Below, one piece after another: positions 1-7,990 of a stretch of 64,000 nt of DNA. The stretch covers positions 1,488,001-1,552,000 of the forward strand of contig NZ_CP189974.1 in NCBI RefSeq assembly GCF_051549785.1, given 5' to 3'. Source of the DNA: Caldatribacterium sp051549785. GTDB lineage: Bacteria > Atribacterota > Atribacteria > Atribacterales > Caldatribacteriaceae. The notes under the pieces were generated by a model. It saw only the letters and a list, made by a program, of their open reading frames with translations. It had not been told where the DNA came from and did no database searches. How positions within the stretch are numbered: position 1 is the first letter of the stretch; each line of letters opens with the position of its first letter. The position numbers were made by a program, and so were the translations under genes.

Positions 1-359
1 CGGCAAAGGTCTTAAGCAATAACGGTATTCCGGTTGAGGTCGTGAAGAAGGTCGGGGAAGGTCGACCGAACATTGTGGATATGATTAAGAACCGGGAGAT
101 TCATCTCATCATCAACACGCCTTCTGGAGGGAAAGCCCAGAAAGAGAGCAGCGTCATTCGAAAAGAAGCCATTATGCGTGACATTCCCTGTGTCACGACA
201 CTCTCAGGAGCAGAAGCTACAGTCTATGCAATTGAGCGGCTCAAAAGTGGGGAAATGACTATACGGTCCATTCAGGAGTACCACGAGGAGGTCCGGACTG
301 CCCTGGACCTTTCCCTGAACCTCAGAAGGGGCAAAGAGGAGATCGCTGTGCTTCCGTGA
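1..359 (+). CDS. carB: Carbamoyl-phosphate synthase large subunit, C-terminal end (partial)
   Basis: The gene enters from the left edge in the frame that begins at base 3; only the last 118 residues are present. They match the MGS-like allosteric domain that closes the large subunit of carbamoyl-phosphate synthase, which makes carbamoyl phosphate from bicarbonate, ammonia and ATP for pyrimidine and arginine synthesis. Visible marks are the VLSNNGIPVEVVKKVGEGRP stretch, the INTPSGG loop, and the segment RDIPCVTTLSGAEATVYAI, all typical of this domain, which in the family binds effectors such as UMP or ornithine. The stop codon overlaps the GTG start of the next gene by four bases, so the two are probably co-translated. 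The catalytic domains lie outside the window. Confidence 0.93.
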   Translation, partial: AKVLSNNGIPVEVVKKVGEGRPNIVDMIKNREIHLIINTPSGGKAQKESSVIRKEAIMRDIPCVTTLSGAEATVYAIERLKSGEMTIRSIQEYHEEVRTALDLSLNLRRGKEEIAVLP

Positions 360-1174
360 GCCCTTTCCTTGAGAGAGTCCTTCACATCGGAGCCATTATC
401 GGGTTTTCGTGGATTTTGGTGTACACAAGTCGTTTTGTCTTCCGGCAGCTCTTCCTCAGACGATTGAAAACTCCGGAAAAGCAGGTTGACCTCCCCCGCA
501 AGCTCAATACCCTTCTCCCCCTCTTTCAGAGCGTGGTGACGTACCTTGTGGTGTTCTTTGCGCTGGTACTGATCCTTCGGGAAATCGGCATCGACGCCAC
601 GGCAATTCTAGCGGGTGCAGGAGTGGTGGGTATCGCTGTAGGTTTTGGTGCCCAGACCCTTATTCGGGACATCCTCACGGGGCTTTTTCTGGTCTTTGAG
701 GACAGCCTTTCGGTGGGAGACACGGTGCAGGTTGGAGACATCACCGGGACTGTGGAGGAAATCGGTCTACGGATCACGCGGATTCGTACCCTGTCGGGGG
801 CGCTGGTGACCATTCCCAACGGGGAAATTTCCCGTATCGTGAACTACAATCGGGGATTCAGCCGAGCTGTGGTTGAGGTCAGTGTAGCCTATGAGGTGGA
901 CATCGACAGGGCTGTAGAAGTGCTCCAGAGGGTGGTGGCAGCGTACCAGGAGAGCCACCCCAACCTCCTTCTTGGCGAGCCTTCGGTGCAGCGCATTGTT
1001 CGCCTGGAGGGCTCAGGTGTGGTTTTGCGGGTGGTGGTGCAGGTGCTTCCCCAGAAACACTGGGAAGTGGAACGGGACCTTCTGTACCATATCAAGAAGG
1101 CCTTTGACGCCGAACACATTGAGATTCCCTATCCGAAGTACGTGGTTTTCCTCGACACCACCAGGAAGACCTGA
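356..1174 (+). CDS. MscS-family small-conductance mechanosensitive channel
   Basis: A 272-residue membrane protein of the MscS family, which opens under membrane tension and lets solutes leave during osmotic downshock. Hydrophobic segments lie at about residues 8-30, 57-76 and 80-103. The third holds the glycine/alanine-rich pore helix AGAGVVGIAVGFGAQTLIRD (86-104), followed by the conserved DILTGLF and a beta domain with the FEDSLSVGDTVQVGDITGTV segment (114-133) and the VTIPNGEI loop. The length is close to that of E. coli MscS. The GTG start overlaps the carB stop (GTGA), so it sits in the same transcript. The pairing with carB has no obvious functional meaning. Confidence 0.92.
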   Translation: MSPFLERVLHIGAIIGFSWILVYTSRFVFRQLFLRRLKTPEKQVDLPRKLNTLLPLFQSVVTYLVVFFALVLILREIGIDATAILAGAGVVGIAVGFGAQTLIRDILTGLFLVFEDSLSVGDTVQVGDITGTVEEIGLRITRIRTLSGALVTIPNGEISRIVNYNRGFSRAVVEVSVAYEVDIDRAVEVLQRVVAAYQESHPNLLLGEPSVQRIVRLEGSGVVLRVVVQVLPQKHWEVERDLLYHIKKAFDAEHIEIPYPKYVVFLDTTRKT

Positions 1175-1220
1175 GAGCCGTTTCTGGTTATTCTTTGACA
1201 AAAACAAATGAGGTGGAGCT

Positions 1221-2918
1221 ATGGTCGACGTTACCCTGAAGGTGGGTGGTGCGGCAGGGCAGGGAGTACAAACCGTTTCCGAAGTACTTTCCCTCATCCT
1301 TGCTCGGCATGGGTACTACGTGTTCTCCATCGAGGATTACCAGTCACGGATTCGAGGGGGCCATACCTTCACTCTTGTACGTGCTGCAGAGCAGTGGGTT
1401 TCAGGAGGAAAGAGGGCGCTGGATATCCTCGTGTGTCTCAACGAAGAGACGTACCACCTGCACTGTGGCGAGGTGAAGGAGGGCGGAGTGATTCTAGGGA
1501 AGACCGGCAACGGAACACCCGGCAAAGACGTTCGTCTTTTGCCTCTTGATTTTGAAGGGGTGGCCCTGCGCCTTGGGAACCGGGTCTTTGCCAATATGGT
1601 GGCTACGGGAGCGGTTCTGGCAATCCTGGGTGTGGGCCTTGAGAAAGCCCGGGAGTACGTTCGGGAGACGTTTGCCCGAAAGGGCCCTGAGGTTGTAGCG
1701 AGGAACGAGGAAGCCCTGGAGGAGGGGGCAAGGCTCGTGGAAGCATCGGGGATGATTTCCTCTTCTCCGTTTCTTAAGGGACATCGAGATCCCTCAGGGG
1801 TTTCCCGACGGTACCTCATAAGCGGCAACGAAGCTCTGGGGCTTGGAGCGCTCCTTGCTGGATGCACGTTCTACAGTGCCTATCCCATGACTCCTTCGAC
1901 AGGAATTCTGAATTTCCTCGCCTCCAGGGCCGAAGCCTATGGTCTCATTGTGGAACAGGCAGAGGACGAAATCGCTGCCATCAACATGGCCGTTGGGGCG
2001 TCCTATGCGGGAGCACGGGCTATGACGGGAACGTCGGGCGGGGGATTCTGCCTCATGTGCGAGGGATTGGGATTAGCGGCAATGACCGAAACCCCCATCG
2101 TCGTTATCGACGCACAGCGCCCCGGACCCAGCACTGGTCTTCCAACGAGGACTGCTCAGGGAGATCTCCTTTTCGTGCTCCATGCTTCCCACGACGAATT
2201 TCCCCGTTTCGTTTTTGCCCCTCGGGATCCCCAGGAAGCGCTCAACATGGTCATTCGGGCTTTTAATCTAGCCGAGAAGTACCAGGTCCCGGCGATTATC
2301 CTCAGTGACCAGTACCTTGCAGATACCAGGTGGTCCTACGACCGGCTGTCCTGTGAGGAGCGCCCGGTCCGGCCCCTGTTCTCCTGGGATGGTACCTCTC
2401 CCTATCGGAGATATGCCCTGACTCCTGATGGCATTTCTCCAAGGCTTTTCCCTGGAGGAGAAGCTCTTGTGGTTGCCGACAGTGACGAACACGACGAACG
2501 TGGACACCTCACCGAGGACCTCGCACTCCGAAAGGTGATGCAGGAGAAGCGAATGAGGAAGCTCGAGTTCATGCGGAAAGAAATGCGTTTTCCCTTTGTG
2601 CTTGAGGGGAGAGACGCTACGCTCATTGGGTGGGGATCCACCTGGGGAGTGCTTCTTGAGGTACGTAAGATCTTGGCGCAAAAGGGCAAGAGTATCGGAG
2701 TAGTGCATTTCAGCGATCTCTACCCCCTTCCAGAAGGCCTTCGGGACTTCCTTAGGCGTTTCCCCAATCCTGTTGTGGTGGAGCAGAATTTCAGCGGCCA
2801 GCTGGCCATGCTCCTTGAGCGAGAAACACTCCTTCCGTTCCCCAGAAGGATCTGTCGTTACGATGGACTTCCCTTTCTTGTTGAGGAGCTCGCTGAGCAG
2901 GTCGAGGAGGTGCTGTGA
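1221..2918 (+). CDS. korA: 2-oxoacid:acceptor oxidoreductase, fused gamma-alpha subunit
   Basis: This 565-residue protein joins two subunits of a 2-oxoacid oxidoreductase, an enzyme that converts a 2-oxo acid and CoA to acyl-CoA, CO2 and reduced ferredoxin. Residues 1-175 are the gamma domain (VGGAAGQGVQT at 8-18, then SRIRGGHTFT). Residues from about 199 are the alpha domain, with the YPMTPSTG motif at 223-230 and a conserved acidic stretch VEQAEDE (246-252). This gamma-alpha layout is the one seen in two-subunit 2-oxoglutarate-type enzymes; the actual substrate cannot be read from the sequence. The ATG has a good GAGGTGG ribosome site. The stop overlaps the beta-subunit start (GTGA). Confidence 0.92.
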   Translation: MVDVTLKVGGAAGQGVQTVSEVLSLILARHGYYVFSIEDYQSRIRGGHTFTLVRAAEQWVSGGKRALDILVCLNEETYHLHCGEVKEGGVILGKTGNGTPGKDVRLLPLDFEGVALRLGNRVFANMVATGAVLAILGVGLEKAREYVRETFARKGPEVVARNEEALEEGARLVEASGMISSSPFLKGHRDPSGVSRRYLISGNEALGLGALLAGCTFYSAYPMTPSTGILNFLASRAEAYGLIVEQAEDEIAAINMAVGASYAGARAMTGTSGGGFCLMCEGLGLAAMTETPIVVIDAQRPGPSTGLPTRTAQGDLLFVLHASHDEFPRFVFAPRDPQEALNMVIRAFNLAEKYQVPAIILSDQYLADTRWSYDRLSCEERPVRPLFSWDGTSPYRRYALTPDGISPRLFPGGEALVVADSDEHDERGHLTEDLALRKVMQEKRMRKLEFMRKEMRFPFVLEGRDATLIGWGSTWGVLLEVRKILAQKGKSIGVVHFSDLYPLPEGLRDFLRRFPNPVVVEQNFSGQLAMLLERETLLPFPRRICRYDGLPFLVEELAEQVEEVL

Positions 2919-3778
2919 CCGTGGCTACCCCTTTTGACGCCCGAGATGTGGAAATTGCTTGGTGCCCCGGATGCGGAAACTTCGGCATCCTTCAGGCTTT
3001 GAAGGAAACCCTTGACGAGCTCGGGTATCGTCCTCAGGACGTTGTGGTGGTTTCTGGGATCGGTCAGGCGGCCAAAGCCCCTCACTACCTCAGGGTCAAT
3101 GTCTTCAATGGTCTCCACGGGAGGAGCATTCCTGTGGCTTTCGCCATTAAGACCGTTCGGCCGGAACTCCTTGTCATTGCCGAATCGGGTGATGGATGCA
3201 TGTACGGTGAGGGTGGTAATCACCTCCTGCACGCCATTCGCCGCAACCCTGACATCACCGTTCTCGTTCACAACAACCAGGTGTATGGTCTCACGAAAGG
3301 CCAGGCTTCCCCGACTTCAGGGGAGGGCTTCAGGAGTAAAGCGCAACCCTGGGGAAACCTCTCAAGACCGCTCAACCCCCTGAGCCTGGCCATATCCCAG
3401 GGAGCAGGCCTTGTGGCCAGGGCTTTTGCCGGGGACAGAGAGGGGCTGAAGGGGATTCTCAAAGAGGCCTTGAGCTTTCGTGGCTTTGCTCTCGTGGATA
3501 TCCTGCAACCCTGCGTGACTTTCAACCCTGTGAACACCTATGCCTGGTACCGGGAGCGGGTGTACTACCTTGGAGAGGACCACAATCCTGAGGACCAGGT
3601 GGCGGCGTTCCAGAAAAGCCTCGAGTGGGGTGATCGCATTCCTCTTGGGGTTTTCTACCGCAACCCTCAGCCGACTTACGAAATGAAGGTGGAGGAACGA
3701 GCGAAAAGACGACGGAACCTTTTTGAAGAGGAGGAGTTCCGGAGAGTCCTCCAGGAGGAGTTCGCCCAGCTCCTGTAA
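2915..3778 (+). CDS. korB: 2-oxoacid:acceptor oxidoreductase, beta (TPP-binding) subunit
   Basis: A 287-residue thiamine-diphosphate subunit that pairs with the gamma-alpha protein just upstream. It shows the CPGC pair (17-20) of the family's iron-sulfur site, GLHGR (66-70), the TPP/Mg motif GDG at 92-94 followed 26 residues on by the NN pair (120-121), and GLTKGQASPTS just after, which is standard for this family. A third cysteine is in LQPCVTFNP near residue 204. It starts with GTG inside the upstream stop codon. No ferredoxin subunit is encoded beside this pair, which fits the two-subunit class. Transcription seems to end at the hairpin directly after the stop. Confidence 0.93.
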   Translation: MTVATPFDARDVEIAWCPGCGNFGILQALKETLDELGYRPQDVVVVSGIGQAAKAPHYLRVNVFNGLHGRSIPVAFAIKTVRPELLVIAESGDGCMYGEGGNHLLHAIRRNPDITVLVHNNQVYGLTKGQASPTSGEGFRSKAQPWGNLSRPLNPLSLAISQGAGLVARAFAGDREGLKGILKEALSFRGFALVDILQPCVTFNPVNTYAWYRERVYYLGEDHNPEDQVAAFQKSLEWGDRIPLGVFYRNPQPTYEMKVEERAKRRRNLFEEEEFRRVLQEEFAQLL

Positions 3779-3805
3779 ATCCCTGCCCCGTCCGGGGCAG
3801 GGATT
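3778..3805. terminator. Strong hairpin between convergent genes
   Basis: A perfect 12-bp stem (AATCCCTGCCCC with its complement) and a four-base GTCC loop begin on the last base of the korB stop and end four bases short of the uspA stop. Its position between two convergent operons suggests a shared bidirectional transcription end. Neither strand has a long T run after the stem, so it is not a textbook rho-independent terminator. Confidence 0.7.
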
Positions 3806-3808
3806 GCG

Positions 3809-4255
3809 TCATTTCAGCCCTTCCGGGCACTTCACCACCATCACAGGGATACACGTTCTCCTGATGACTCCCATGGTCACGCTCCCAAGGAGGATCCCTG
3901 CAAGCCCCGTTCTCCCGTGGGTTCCCATGACGATGAGGTCAACACCGTTTTCCTCTGCGAAGCGGGCGATTTCTTCTGCTGGCTCTCCCACCACGACTTC
4001 AAGGTTCACGAGTTCTTTGGAAAGGGAAGGGGCGTTTTTCTCCACCTCCTCGGCCATGGTGTTCTGAATCCGCAGCACCACATTCTCCCAGGGATTCCCA
4101 GGCTGAGCAGTTAGGGTATCGGCCTCAAGGGGGGTAAGTACATGGAGCACGGTGACCTTGGCGTTGAACTTTTCCTGCAGAGATGAGGCAACCCGAAGCG
4201 CCAGGTCTGAGAAGGGTGAAAAATCCGTCGGCACCAGGATGTGTTTGATGGTCAT
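3809..4255 (-). CDS. UspA-family universal stress protein
   Basis: A single-domain Usp protein of 148 residues. The N-terminal strand KHILVPTDFSPFSDLAL and the ATP-binding motif G-2x-G-9x-G-S/T (GTHGRTGLAGILLGSVT, 111-127) are both intact, so it probably binds ATP. Family members help cells survive stress and starvation, with mechanisms that vary. It is the last gene of the minus-strand sugar importer operon, 20 bases after the second permease stop, so it is likely co-transcribed with the importer. A stress protein behind a sugar uptake system might link nutrient state to survival, but that is inference. Confidence 0.93.
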   Translation of the reverse strand: MTIKHILVPTDFSPFSDLALRVASSLQEKFNAKVTVLHVLTPLEADTLTAQPGNPWENVVLRIQNTMAEEVEKNAPSLSKELVNLEVVVGEPAEEIARFAEENGVDLIVMGTHGRTGLAGILLGSVTMGVIRRTCIPVMVVKCPEGLK

Positions 4256-4275
4256 GTTTCCACCTCCTCTATCTC

Positions 4276-5127
4276 TTACTCTTTAATAGCCCCAAGCGTA
4301 AGCCCTCGGATGAGGAAACGGGAAGTCAGCGCGGCGAGGACCACGGGAGGGGTGATGGCAAGGATCGACAGTGCAGAAACCTTCCAAAAATCCAATCCCC
4401 GTACGGTGAGCGTTCCAGCGATGATCACCGGCATGGTCATGGTCTTCCGGTATGAGAGCGTCACCACAAAGAGGAACTCGTTCCAGGAGAAGATGAAACA
4501 GAGGATGTACACTGCAACGATTCCTGGAAGCGAAAGAGGCAGGGCGATGCGGAAAAAGGCCTGGAACGATGAACACCCATCAATAAGGGCAGCCTCTTCC
4601 ACCTCTTCGGGAAGTTCACGGAAGAAGTCCATCATGAGCCATATGGCCAGAGGAAGATTGTACACCGTGTGAGCCATGATAACGGCAGGTAGAGTATCAA
4701 GGAGCCTCAGGGTTCGCATGATGAGGAAGAAGGGAATGGCCACGGCAATGGGAGGAAACATGCGATTGGAGAGAATCCAGCTGGCGATATCTTTGTTTTT
4801 CCAGCGATGGAAGCGAAAGCGGGTGAGGGCATAACCGGCAAGGGATCCAAGGAGGAGAACAAGGAGTGAGCTCAGCGAAGAAATGAGGACGCTATTTCGC
4901 AGGCCCTGGCGGGTACGTTCGCCCTCTGCCTGTCCGAGCACAACCTGCCAGGCGTAGGTAGAGGGCCGGAACTGGACAAGGGGGAGGAAAGTGGTGGTGT
5001 ACTGTTCCCCGGGGGACTTGAAGGAAGTGATGGCACCCCAGAAGAACGGGAAGACTGTCCATATCGAGAAGAGAGCGAGAACGACCCAGGCAAAGACGGA
5101 AAACCCGGTAATTCGCCCCTTTTTCAT
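4276..5127 (-). CDS. Carbohydrate ABC transporter permease, MalG type
   Basis: An inner-membrane permease of 283 residues with about six transmembrane segments (first at 10-33). The cytoplasmic EAA loop that docks the ATPase is at 177-198 (EEAALIDGCSSFQAFFRIAL), with the MalG-like consensus EEAA-x3-G. It forms a heterodimeric channel with the MalF-type permease upstream. The ATG follows the previous stop by one base and has a GGAGGT ribosome site. No ATPase gene is in this operon, so an ATPase encoded elsewhere must power it. The sugar is not predictable from the sequence. Confidence 0.93.
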   Translation of the reverse strand: MKKGRITGFSVFAWVVLALFSIWTVFPFFWGAITSFKSPGEQYTTTFLPLVQFRPSTYAWQVVLGQAEGERTRQGLRNSVLISSLSSLLVLLLGSLAGYALTRFRFHRWKNKDIASWILSNRMFPPIAVAIPFFLIMRTLRLLDTLPAVIMAHTVYNLPLAIWLMMDFFRELPEEVEEAALIDGCSSFQAFFRIALPLSLPGIVAVYILCFIFSWNEFLFVVTLSYRKTMTMPVIIAGTLTVRGLDFWKVSALSILAITPPVVLAALTSRFLIRGLTLGAIKE

Positions 5128-5128
5128 T

Positions 5129-5992
5129 TCATACCTCCTTGCGGAGTCTCTTGAGGAGAAAGTTGGCCATGATAAGGACGATCACCAGGAATACCCACGA
5201 GAGTGCACAGGCGTATCCAAGGTCGAAGTACTGAAAGCCCACGGTGTACGTGTAATAGGAAAGGGATTCCGTACTTGTTCCTGGCCCACCGCCGGTGATG
5301 CCAAAGACAAGTTCAAAAAGCTTAAAGGCGTCGATAGCCCGCAAGAGCACAAGCGTCACCATGATGGGAAGAAGGAGAGGGAAAGTGACAAACCAGAAGA
5401 TTTGCAGGCGAGAGGCTCCATCAACCTGAGCAGCGTCGTACAGGGACACGGGGAACGATTGCATGGCAGCGAGAAGACCAAGGAACATGAAGGGCGTCCA
5501 CTCCCAGATGTCTACCGCCATAAGTACAAAAGGCGTGAGCCGGGCATCGGTGAGCCATCGAACCATGTTCAAACCCAGGGAATTCAGGATTTTGACCACG
5601 ATGCCTGCATCAGGGTTGAGGAGCATTCGCCACATGAAGGCAACGGCAATGGGCGGTGCTGCCATGGGGAGGAGGAAGAGTACCCGGAAGAAGTTCCGGA
5701 AACGAATGCGTTCATTGAGAATGTACGCAAGAAGAAGACCCAGGGAAAGTTCCACGCTCACCACGATGGCAACGTAAAGCACCGTGAAGCGAAGACTGTT
5801 CCAGAAACGGGGATCCCGGGAGAAGATGCTGAGGAAATTTTCGATACCCACGAAAACCCTTGGTGCGGCTGTGGCGGCTTTCCAGCGATGGAAACTCAGT
5901 GTCAGTGACCAGATAAGGGGAAACACCGCCATGGCCATAAGGTACAAAAGTCCTGGCAGAAGGAAACCAAACTTTGTGGCCTCTTTTCTCAT
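5129..5992 (-). CDS. Carbohydrate ABC transporter permease, MalF/UgpA type
   Basis: A 287-residue permease with about six membrane segments; the first is at roughly 10-33. Its EAA loop (YDAAQVDGASRLQIFWFVTF, 185-204) matches the ATPase-docking motif of the CUT1 sugar permeases, although the first residue is Y rather than E. It lies between the binding-protein gene and the MalG-type gene. The ribosome site before ATG is weak, and the 60-base gap upstream carries a stable hairpin, which would be expected to give less permease than binding protein. Confidence 0.92.
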   Translation of the reverse strand: MRKEATKFGFLLPGLLYLMAMAVFPLIWSLTLSFHRWKAATAAPRVFVGIENFLSIFSRDPRFWNSLRFTVLYVAIVVSVELSLGLLLAYILNERIRFRNFFRVLFLLPMAAPPIAVAFMWRMLLNPDAGIVVKILNSLGLNMVRWLTDARLTPFVLMAVDIWEWTPFMFLGLLAAMQSFPVSLYDAAQVDGASRLQIFWFVTFPLLLPIMVTLVLLRAIDAFKLFELVFGITGGGPGTSTESLSYYTYTVGFQYFDLGYACALSWVFLVIVLIMANFLLKRLRKEV

Positions 5993-6014
5993 CGGTGTTC
6001 ACACCCTGAAAGGC

Positions 6015-6043
6015 AAAGGGCTGGGGGATGCCCCCAGCCCTTT
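6015..6043 (-). promoter_or_regulatory. Intercistronic stem-loop between binding protein and permeases
   Basis: A perfect 13-bp stem (AAAGGGCTGGGGG and its complement) with a three-base loop sits in the gap between the binding-protein stop (6053) and the MalF-type start (5992). There is no T run after it on the minus strand. Such hairpins in sugar importer operons typically protect the upstream message or partly stop transcription, so that the binding protein is made in excess. The role here is inferred from position and shape. Confidence 0.75.
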
Positions 6044-6052
6044 GGAAGGCGT

Positions 6053-7543
6053 TCACTCTGCAGGAAGCCCAAGGGACTCACGGTAAAGGGCCTTTTGCTT
6101 CTCCTTTCCATGAGTTTCGGTGATCTTCACCCATTCGGCGTAAATGGCGTCACAGGCATCCTTGGGTGCCTTGGTTCCAGAGAGCACCTCGGCAAGGTAG
6201 AGGTCAAGATAGTCATAGTACTCTGCGGCTCCAGGAATGCGAAGATCTGTGATGGCTTTGGGGTCGGAAAGAATGGTCTGGATGGTTTCCAGGTACTTTG
6301 TGACGGAATCCTTGCTCCAACCGCCCTCGACCCACTTGTCGATGTTCTTGAAGTGCGAGAAGCGCCAGGGGTTGGCTCCAGTGTATCCGTGGATGCCGCA
6401 GACGTCAAGGAGGCTTCGCTCGGGAGCGGTGAAGTACGTGGCGAACTTGTACGCCGGGACGGGATTCTTCGAGAACTTGGAGATTGAGAAGACCCACCCT
6501 CCGAAGTTCAGAAAGTTCACCTGGTTGTATCCCTCAATCCACCGCTTTGCCTTGAAGTCGTAAGTCTTCATGGAGCCGGGGAGTGGACCATACCCCAAGA
6601 GTCCCTTGACTTTACTACCGTACTTCTCCGGGGATTGCTCGAGAATGCCAATATCTCCCCAGTCAAGGGCGATTGCCGAGTTCCCCGACACAAAGGCCTG
6701 GCGGAGCTCACTGTACCCGTAGCTCAAAAGACCTGGGGGAGCAAATTTCGTCAGCTTCTGAATGACGTCCATGGCCTCAACCCATCCAGGGTTGTTGACC
6801 TGAGGCTCCATGGTGTCAGGATCAAAGAAGGGAGCAACACCGGGCTGCGCCGCGTACTGCATGGCGATATCAAGGTACGACCACATGGCCTGGGTCTTCC
6901 GTTGAGCGATAAAGGCAATGCCATACTCTGTTTCTCCGTCGTTATCCCAGTCCCATCCAGTAAAGAACTCGGCAATGTCCATGATCTCTTCCCAGGATTT
7001 CGGTGGGATATTGTACTCGTAGCCGTACTTTTCCTTGAACTTTGCTCTGTAGTCGGGGTTCTCAAGAGCGTCTTTGCGGTAGTAGAGCATGTGGCAATCG
7101 CCATCGTAAGGAAGTGCGTAAACCTTGCCACCCCAGGAGACGATGAGCTTAATGGCTGGGACAACGTCGTCCCAGTCCGGGTAACCGTATTCTTTCATGA
7201 GGTCTTCAAGTGGCAGTACCCATCCACCACCCATGACGTCCCCTGCCCAGGTGGAGGGCCAGCAGATGAGGTCGTAAGCACCAGTTCCGGTGATGAAGTC
7301 CGTCATCATTTTGTCGTAGAGGGAAGCGTAAGGAACGACCACCATTTCTACTTTCGCTCCGGTGAGGGCTTCCCACTCCGGCTTCCAGGATTCCACAACG
7401 GCGGAGTGGGGATCAGTGATGAGCACCGTGATGGTCTGGCCCTTGAACTCTCCTGGCTGGGATTCCCACGTTTTCTCTGCAGCAAGCGCGGAGGCGACAA
7501 CGAGGAGGACTACCAGCACCACACACCACAAGAGCTTTCGCAT
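6053..7543 (-). CDS. Extracellular solute-binding protein of a carbohydrate ABC importer
   Basis: A 496-residue periplasmic binding protein of the family-1 (sugar) type. The ATG at 7543 is chosen because it opens a classic Sec signal peptide (MRKLLWCVV..., about 22 residues, cleaved near SALA-AE) and has an AGGGGGG ribosome site; the frame stays open further upstream but that part would run into the divergent rpsO gene. No lipobox cysteine is present, so the protein is probably free in the periplasm, which suits a diderm cell. Visible family traits are TDPHSAVVESWKPEWEALTG after the signal and PYDGDCHMLYYRKD. A DWDNDGETEYG segment resembles a calcium-binding loop. First gene of the operon, with its own promoter. 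Confidence 0.92.
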   Translation of the reverse strand: MRKLLWCVVLVVLLVVASALAAEKTWESQPGEFKGQTITVLITDPHSAVVESWKPEWEALTGAKVEMVVVPYASLYDKMMTDFITGTGAYDLICWPSTWAGDVMGGGWVLPLEDLMKEYGYPDWDDVVPAIKLIVSWGGKVYALPYDGDCHMLYYRKDALENPDYRAKFKEKYGYEYNIPPKSWEEIMDIAEFFTGWDWDNDGETEYGIAFIAQRKTQAMWSYLDIAMQYAAQPGVAPFFDPDTMEPQVNNPGWVEAMDVIQKLTKFAPPGLLSYGYSELRQAFVSGNSAIALDWGDIGILEQSPEKYGSKVKGLLGYGPLPGSMKTYDFKAKRWIEGYNQVNFLNFGGWVFSISKFSKNPVPAYKFATYFTAPERSLLDVCGIHGYTGANPWRFSHFKNIDKWVEGGWSKDSVTKYLETIQTILSDPKAITDLRIPGAAEYYDYLDLYLAEVLSGTKAPKDACDAIYAEWVKITETHGKEKQKALYRESLGLPAE

Positions 7544-7577
7544 ACACCTACCCCCCTTGAAATGCGGTTTTGCTATC

Positions 7578-7606
7578 ATCCTATCAGGAGGAACGGGCGC
7601 TGTCAA
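7578..7606 (-). promoter_or_regulatory. Promoter of the sugar importer operon
   Basis: On the minus strand a perfect TTGACA (-35, 7601-7606) and TAGGAT (-10, 7578-7583) are 17 bases apart, 35 bases before the binding-protein ATG. Spacing and sequence fit a housekeeping sigma-70 promoter. It faces away from the rpsO promoter, so the two operons share a short divergent control region. Confidence 0.75.
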
Positions 7607-7636
7607 TAATAGGCGCACAGCCCAGCGCCCTAAGGG

Positions 7637-7666
7637 TTTACAGTACCTGTGTTTCTGTGATAAACT
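7637..7666 (+). promoter_or_regulatory. Promoter of rpsO-pnp
   Basis: TTTACA (-35, 7637-7642) and TAAACT (-10, 7661-7666) with an 18-base spacer and a TG just before the -10 region (extended -10). It would give a leader of roughly 40 bases before rpsO. It lies back to back with the importer promoter; about 30 bases separate the two -35 boxes. Confidence 0.6.
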
Positions 7667-7711
7667 ACCTTTTGAATGTCTGAGAGAAGATAAGCTGGAG
7701 GTGGAGCGAAG

Positions 7712-7981
7712 TTGGCTCTGACAAAAGAGCGGAAGAAGGAAATCATCGAACAGTTCAAGATCCACAGTACGGACACCGGTTCTCCTGAAGTGCAGATTGC
7801 CCTTCTCACGGAACGCATCCGCGAGCTTACTGAGCATCTGAAGCAGCACCCCAAGGATTTCCATTCCCGAAGGGGTTTGTTCATCATGGTTGGGCGAAGA
7901 CGGAGGCTTCTCAACTACCTCCGAAAGTACCACGTTGATCGGTATTATGCCATCCTTGAAAAACTCGGGTTAAGGAGGTAG
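7712..7981 (+). CDS. rpsO: 30S ribosomal protein S15
   Basis: Eighty-nine residues, the usual S15 length. S15 binds the central domain of 16S rRNA early in 30S assembly. Clear marks are TGSPEVQIALLTERI, the HSRRGL segment, and the end YHVDRYYAILEKLGLRR. The start is TTG (TTG GCT CTG ACA), with a GGAGGTGG ribosome site seven bases away; this matches the family N-terminus MALT. It is followed ten bases later by pnp, the common rpsO-pnp pair. Confidence 0.98.
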   Translation: MALTKERKKEIIEQFKIHSTDTGSPEVQIALLTERIRELTEHLKQHPKDFHSRRGLFIMVGRRRRLLNYLRKYHVDRYYAILEKLGLRR

Positions 7982-7990
7982 GGTAGTATT

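Noticed and set aside
1195..1200. A perfect TTGACA 20 bases before the gamma-alpha oxidoreductase start
   Set aside because: A -10 box at the right distance would fall on the start codon, and none is there (sequence GCTATG). It is probably chance.
3778..3805. Reading the 12-bp hairpin as an attachment site or mobile-element end
   Set aside because: It is a single copy at a convergent junction with no integrase or repeat nearby; transcription end is the simpler reading.
7544..7933. Upstream extension of the sugar-binding protein frame by 130 codons
   Set aside because: It covers the importer promoter and runs antisense through most of rpsO; the signal peptide and ribosome site fix the start at 7543.
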